From: Acidobacteriota bacterium | GTDB lineage: Bacteria > Acidobacteriota > Terriglobia > Bryobacterales > Bryobacteraceae | DNA length: 34,086 bases | NCBI GenBank assembly: GCA_025354525.1 | Contig: JANXMS010000174.1 | Coordinates: 1-34,086, forward strand | Direction: 5' to 3' | Part shown: positions 30,302 through 34,086 of the stretch, piece after piece | Numbering within the stretch: position 1 is the stretch's first letter | Layout: every line of letters begins with the position of its first letter | Position numbers and translations under genes: made by a program | The notes under the pieces: generated by a model | Seen by the model: the letters and a program-made list of their open reading frames with translations, nothing else | What the model was told of the DNA's origin: nothing | Database searches by the model: none

Positions 30302-32928
30302 TCGCCACTGATTATCTCCATCGTTTGCAGCACCGCGATGCCGACGCCTTCGCCCGGATTAAACGCAGTCCTTCGGCTTACCAATCGGCGCTCGCCCTTT
30401 TTGCCCACTCGCGTTTTCTGTCCGAAGAGGTTCTGCAACATCCCGATTGGCTCGAAGACCTCTGCGCCGCCAAAGCGCTCCATCTTTCCTACTCTACGGA
30501 TCAGTTCGCCGACCGTCTTGAGGACTTCCTCCCTCCCGGCGTCCCCGCCTCCGTTGATCTTGCTTACTTCCGTCGCCGGGAAATGCTCCGCATTCTCCTC
30601 CGCGACGTACGCTGTTTCGCCGATCTGTCGGAAACCACGGCCGAACTTTCCAGCCTCGCGGACGCCATTCTTGATCTCACCTACCGCCGGGTCGCCGCCC
30701 ACTACGCCCTCCGCCACGGTCTGCCCGCCTCTGGCTTCTCCATCCTCGCCGTCGGAAAACTCGGCGGCCAGGAACTGAACTACAGCTCCGATATCGACCT
30801 TATTTTCCTCTACGCCGCCAACGGCGAGACCCCCGGTCCCGAACCCATCACGAACAAAGAATTCTTTAAGAAAGTCGCCAACCAAATCACGGATCTGCTT
30901 TGCCGCTACACCCCGGAAGGCATCTGCTATCGCGTCGATCTTCGCCTTCGTCCAGAAGGCAAACACGGCGAAGTCGTCATGTCGCTCGACGCCGCCAAGG
31001 CATACTACCAGTCCCGCGGTCGCGACTGGGAACTGCAAATGCTCATCAAGGCCCGTGTCGCCGCAGGCGAACCCTTCGCCGGTCGAGCCTTGCTCGCATT
31101 CGTCGAACCGCTCATTTACTCCACTTCGCTCGACTTCACGGCCATCGAAGCCGTGTCCCAAACTCGCCTCCGGATCCACGAGCAACTTGCCTCGCGGAAG
31201 CTCAACTCCGCCGACATCGACGTCAAACTCTCTCCCGGCGGCATCCGTGATATCGAATTCCTCGTCCAGTGTCTTCAACGTCTGCACGGCGGACGCGAAC
31301 CCTGGGTCCGCCACGGCGGCACCATGCTCGCCCTCTCCCGCTTGCGCGACAAAGAACTACTCTCGGCCATCGAATACAGCCGCCTCACAAGCGCCTACCA
31401 GTTCCTTCGTCACCTGGAACATCGCCTGCAATTCGAAGATGATCGTCAAACCCATTCGCTCCCCCCCGACCCCGCCGATACCGCCCGCCGCATGCCCGTC
31501 GCCGAAGTCGGCGGGGTCGTCTCGGCGGAACGCCTGCTCCAACATCTCCACGTCCATCTCGCCGAGGTTCATGAAATCTACGAACGCGTCATCCACGCCC
31601 AGCGTCCCAGCACCCTCAACCCGGAGCCGATGCTGCCGCCCTCAAATCTGGTCCGCTTCCTCGACCAAAAAGCACCGCGTCTAGCCGCCCTCCTCGCCTC
31701 CCGGCCCTTGCGCCGCTCGGCCCTCGCCTTCGAACATTTCCTTGAAAAAATGCTCGACGCCCCCGACTGGCTTGCCCTGCTCGACCGCGACTCCGTCCTG
31801 GCTACCCACGTCCTCGATATCTTCGAAACCAGCCCCTTCCTGTCCGAGCAACTCGTCCGCACCCCCGATCTGCTCGCCGAGTTCGCCCTCTTCAATACCC
31901 CTCTCAATCCTCCGCCCCCCGACGCCGATTCAACCGACCTCCGGCGTTATTTCCGCCGCGAAATGTTCCGCCTTCAGGCCGAATCCATCTGCCTCCGCCA
32001 GCCCGTCTTTACGACCCTCGACCGCGCCTCCCAACTCGGCGAATGGATCATCGGCGCTGCTTATCGCATCGCCACCGGGCCGGACCTGCCGCCCCATCTC
32101 ACCGTCATCGCGCTCGGTCGCCTGGGCATGCGAGAGTTCGATCTTGGCTCCGACGCCGACCTTGTCTTCGCGCTTCCCAATGCGGTCGCCGAACAGCTTC
32201 CCCAATGGTCCCGCATCGCCGAGCGGCTCATCGAAATCCTCAGCGCCTACACCGGCGAAGGCGTCATGTTCGCCGTCGATTCTCGCCTTCGCCCCAACGG
32301 CCGCGCCGGTGCCCTCGTCCAAACCGAGTCCGCCTTCCGCGATTATTTCGAACGCCGCGCCGAAGCGTGGGAAGGCATGGCCTACATGAAGTCCCACGCC
32401 GTGGCTGGTGACATCGAAGCCTCGACCGTCTTCCTTCATGAACTCCAAGAAATCGACTGGCGACGCTACGGCCAATCCGGCCGTTCGCGAGCCGAACTCC
32501 GCCGGATGCGCTTGCGCCTGGAACGGGAACTCGGCACCGCGCAGCCGCTTAAAGCAGGCTCCGGCGGCTACTACGATATCGACTTCATCCTGATGTACCT
32601 TCGCCTCAAAAGCGCAGGCTTTTTCTTCAAACAACTTTCCACCCCGCGCCGCATTGAGGTCATCGAACAGATGGGCCATCTTGATCCCGGCGACGCCAAC
32701 TTCCTGCGCGATGCCGCCACGTTCTATCGCGCCCTCGATCACGGCCTCCGCGTGATTTTCGGCCAAGCGGAACCTAACCTGCCCAAATCACAACTCCACC
32801 TCGACATGCTCACGGACATTATCAGCCGGTGGACCCCGGTCCATTTGCATGATCAGCCGCTGCCGGATAAAGTGGAACAAATCCGCAGCCGCACTCGCGA
32901 AATCTTCGATCGCCTCTTTGCTGTCTAA
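30298..32928 (+). CDS. glnE: glutamine synthetase adenylyltransferase/adenylyl-removing enzyme
   Basis: An 876-residue bifunctional enzyme. Two nucleotidyltransferase domains are visible: the N-terminal one with GKLGGQELNYSSDIDLIFLY (D165, D167) and the C-terminal one with GRLGMREFDLGSDADLVF (D619, D621). Both are followed by helical regions with R/D motifs (VDLRLRPEGKHGEVV; VDSRLRPNGRAGALV; GSGGYYDIDFILMYLRL). In the enteric enzyme the N-terminal half removes AMP from GlnA and the C-terminal half adds it, under PII control. The size is a little shorter than E. coli (946). The start is TTG 30298 overlapping the MOSC stop; no Shine-Dalgarno is visible, so expression probably relies on translational coupling. 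The last codon overlaps the next ATG by one base (TAATG). Its neighbour glnA supplies the substrate. No glnB/glnD is in the window. Confidence 0.97.
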   Translation: MIATDYLHRLQHRDADAFARIKRSPSAYQSALALFAHSRFLSEEVLQHPDWLEDLCAAKALHLSYSTDQFADRLEDFLPPGVPASVDLAYFRRREMLRILLRDVRCFADLSETTAELSSLADAILDLTYRRVAAHYALRHGLPASGFSILAVGKLGGQELNYSSDIDLIFLYAANGETPGPEPITNKEFFKKVANQITDLLCRYTPEGICYRVDLRLRPEGKHGEVVMSLDAAKAYYQSRGRDWELQMLIKARVAAGEPFAGRALLAFVEPLIYSTSLDFTAIEAVSQTRLRIHEQLASRKLNSADIDVKLSPGGIRDIEFLVQCLQRLHGGREPWVRHGGTMLALSRLRDKELLSAIEYSRLTSAYQFLRHLEHRLQFEDDRQTHSLPPDPADTARRMPVAEVGGVVSAERLLQHLHVHLAEVHEIYERVIHAQRPSTLNPEPMLPPSNLVRFLDQKAPRLAALLASRPLRRSALAFEHFLEKMLDAPDWLALLDRDSVLATHVLDIFETSPFLSEQLVRTPDLLAEFALFNTPLNPPPPDADSTDLRRYFRREMFRLQAESICLRQPVFTTLDRASQLGEWIIGAAYRIATGPDLPPHLTVIALGRLGMREFDLGSDADLVFALPNAVAEQLPQWSRIAERLIEILSAYTGEGVMFAVDSRLRPNGRAGALVQTESAFRDYFERRAEAWEGMAYMKSHAVAGDIEASTVFLHELQEIDWRRYGQSGRSRAELRRMRLRLERELGTAQPLKAGSGGYYDIDFILMYLRLKSAGFFFKQLSTPRRIEVIEQMGHLDPGDANFLRDAATFYRALDHGLRVIFGQAEPNLPKSQLHLDMLTDIISRWTPVHLHDQPLPDKVEQIRSRTREIFDRLFAV

Positions 32929-33731
32929 TGCGTTTTCTTTTTTTTCACTTTTCCCTACCCTTCCTCGCCTACGCCGCCGACCCGCCGCTGTTGGATCGTG
33001 CGTATCAGCGGATGTACAACTTCGACTTTAAAAGCGCCCAGGGCCTCATCGACCAACACATCGGCCAACAGCCTCAGGACCCCCTCGGCTACACCACCCG
33101 CGCCGCCGCTCTCGTCTTTCAGGAACTCGACCGCCTGAGCATTCTCCAAACGGATTTCTTCCTCGACGACGACCGCATCGCCGGAAAGAAAAAGCTCAAG
33201 GCCGATCCACAGACCCGAGCGGCCTTCTACTGGGCCGCCCAACAGGCCCGCGAACGGGCCGACACCGCTCTGCTGAAGGACCCCAAGGACACTGCGGCCC
33301 TTTTTTCGCTCTCGCTCTCCTGGGGCCTCACCACCGACTACGCCGCCTTCGTCGAAAAGCGCCAACTCGGTTCGCTCACCTACGCTAAGACCTCCCATAG
33401 CTACGCCAAGCGCCTCATCGCGACCGACAGAAACTACGGCGACGCTTACCTCACCACCGGCCTCAGCGAGTACCTGCTCGACAGCCTCCCCTTCTTCGTC
33501 AAGTGGTTCGTCAAGTTTGAAGACACCAAAGGCTCCAAGCAAGTAGCCGTCGAACAACTCAAATTTGCGGCCAAAAACGGTCGCTATCTCGGCCCGTTCG
33601 CCAGAATCCTGCTCGCCGTTGCCGCTCTGCGGGAGCAGAAGAGATCAGATGCAAAAGACTGGCTGGGCGGACTCGTGCGAGACTATCCGGAGAACCCTCT
33701 TTTACGACATGAATTGGAGAAACTCCGTTGA
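32928..33731 (+). CDS. exported TPR-like protein of unknown function
   Basis: A 267-residue protein. The first 16 residues (MRFLFFHFSLPFLAYA) are a signal peptide with likely cleavage after AYA. The rest is alpha-helical in paired helices such as FKSAQGLIDQHIGQQPQDP, AALVFQELDRLSI, AFYWAAQQARERADTALL, AALFSLSLSWGLTTDYAAF and RNYGDAYLTTGLSEYLL, which resemble tetratricopeptide repeats although strict TPR signatures are weak. LLAVAALREQKRSDAKDWLG and DYPENPLLRHELEKL end it. The pattern is that of a periplasmic scaffold. It is read from an ATG overlapping the glnE stop by one base and ends in a TTGA overlap with the next gene, so it belongs to the same transcript. No enzymatic motif is seen and I do not infer a nitrogen-related function. 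Confidence 0.75.
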   Translation: MRFLFFHFSLPFLAYAADPPLLDRAYQRMYNFDFKSAQGLIDQHIGQQPQDPLGYTTRAAALVFQELDRLSILQTDFFLDDDRIAGKKKLKADPQTRAAFYWAAQQARERADTALLKDPKDTAALFSLSLSWGLTTDYAAFVEKRQLGSLTYAKTSHSYAKRLIATDRNYGDAYLTTGLSEYLLDSLPFFVKWFVKFEDTKGSKQVAVEQLKFAAKNGRYLGPFARILLAVAALREQKRSDAKDWLGGLVRDYPENPLLRHELEKLR

Positions 33732-34086
33732 GCCAGTTAACTGATTACGAAGGCTGCGGCCCATTAAGTGTGGTTCGTGAGTTTCACGACTACGACGGCC
33801 AGTGCTTTACCTCTGGCCAATCCATCGAGTTCGACTTTTATAACTGCTTTCCTTTAGAGGCTGGCTATACCTTTTCAGCCAAGGGCCAGACCGTCCTTCG
33901 CCTCTCCGGGGAGGTCTCCACCGATCGCGATGTCGTCTCTCACCCGGAGCGTTACTTCACGCTTCCCCGCCCGCGCCTGGCTTGGTACACCAACGGCCCC
34001 TCTCTCCCTGTCACGGCAGAGTTCACCGACCTTGATGGCCGCACGTTTCGCCCCGGTGACCAGATCCTCTGGGCCGTCCAGATCGG
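33728..34086 (+). CDS. DUF3601-like protein with two similar repeats, 3' end cut by window
   Basis: An open frame of 119 codons runs from TTG 33728 off the right edge. GGAGA (33716-33720) lies seven bases upstream, and the TTGA overlap with the preceding stop suggests coupling. The sequence has no signal peptide. It contains SVVREFHDYDGQCFTSGQ and SIEFDFYNCFPLEAGYTF, resembling DUF3601 proteins in which a V.xF.DYDG block precedes a strand of the form W.F.G..F.P...G. A second, weaker copy, PVTAEFTDLDGRTFRPGDQI, follows about 75 residues later. The assignment to DUF3601 is from memory of the pattern and is tentative. Function is unknown. The stop codon is outside the window, so length and any further repeats cannot be judged. 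Confidence 0.65.
   Translation, partial: MSQLTDYEGCGPLSVVREFHDYDGQCFTSGQSIEFDFYNCFPLEAGYTFSAKGQTVLRLSGEVSTDRDVVSHPERYFTLPRPRLAWYTNGPSLPVTAEFTDLDGRTFRPGDQILWAVQI

Noticed and set aside
30229-31314. 361-codon minus-strand frame
   Set aside because: Antisense to glnE, whose nucleotidyltransferase motifs are intact; Gly/Val/Asp/Glu-rich like other shadows.

Overview
The window looks like a piece of chromosome from an Acidobacteriota bacterium, most likely Bryobacterales (Solibacter/Bryobacter-like). This is an inference from gene content: a PSCyt1/DUF1549/DUF1553 (PSD1) cytochrome protein, a Ser/Thr kinase fused to a beta-propeller, TAT-exported FAD and Gfo/Idh/MocA oxidoreductases, a PEP-CTERM protein and squalene-hopene cyclase, all in high-GC DNA. 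It is gene-dense. I assign 26 protein genes (two cut by the window edges) and see no rRNA, tRNA, CRISPR array, insertion sequence or prophage. No gap between genes exceeds about 130 bases.

Layout. 1-6.1 kb: a 3'-truncated PSD1 cytochrome protein (-), a low-GC two-gene HEPN module (+), and a kinase/propeller receptor (-). 6.1-7.1 kb: a TAT-exported amidohydrolase-2 protein with an unusual active-site segment (+). 7.05-10.8 kb: a minus-strand run of M20 peptidase, murJ and a zinc-ribbon coiled-coil protein. 10.8-14.4 kb: an FAD oxidoreductase (+) facing a HupE/UreJ-like and AI-2E-like membrane pair (-). 14.4-17.3 kb: crotonase-fold protein plus penicillin acylase (+). 17.3-18.1 kb: a lytic transglycosylase (-). 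18.2-20.2 kb: squalene-hopene cyclase (+). 20.2-24.5 kb: membrane pyrophosphatase, an RlmI-like methyltransferase and MsrQ (-). 24.5-25.7 kb: a proline-rich PEP-CTERM protein (+). 25.7-28.4 kb: a Gfo/Idh/MocA oxidoreductase and xseA (-). 28.4-34.1 kb: glnA, a MOSC protein, glnE, a TPR-like exported protein and a truncated DUF3601-like protein, all on + and nearly contiguous.

How genes work together. The clearest functional unit is glnA-MOSC-glnE: a type I glutamine synthetase with Tyr397 at the adenylylation position, and the enzyme that adenylylates it. Envelope functions recur: MurJ (lipid II flipping), lytic transglycosylase (murein turnover), penicillin acylase (periplasmic amide hydrolysis) and hopanoid synthesis. 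They are scattered and not in one operon.

Two structural features stand out. Gene direction flips 13 times among 26 genes, and five of six convergent junctions have -4 to +2 bases between stop codons. Independently of gene direction, the + strand is G-rich on the left and C-rich on the right, with the change at roughly 16-24 kb, as expected near a replication terminus or a rearrangement breakpoint. The best candidate for an undescribed system is the small low-GC HEPN plus unknown-partner module at 2.6-3.4 kb.
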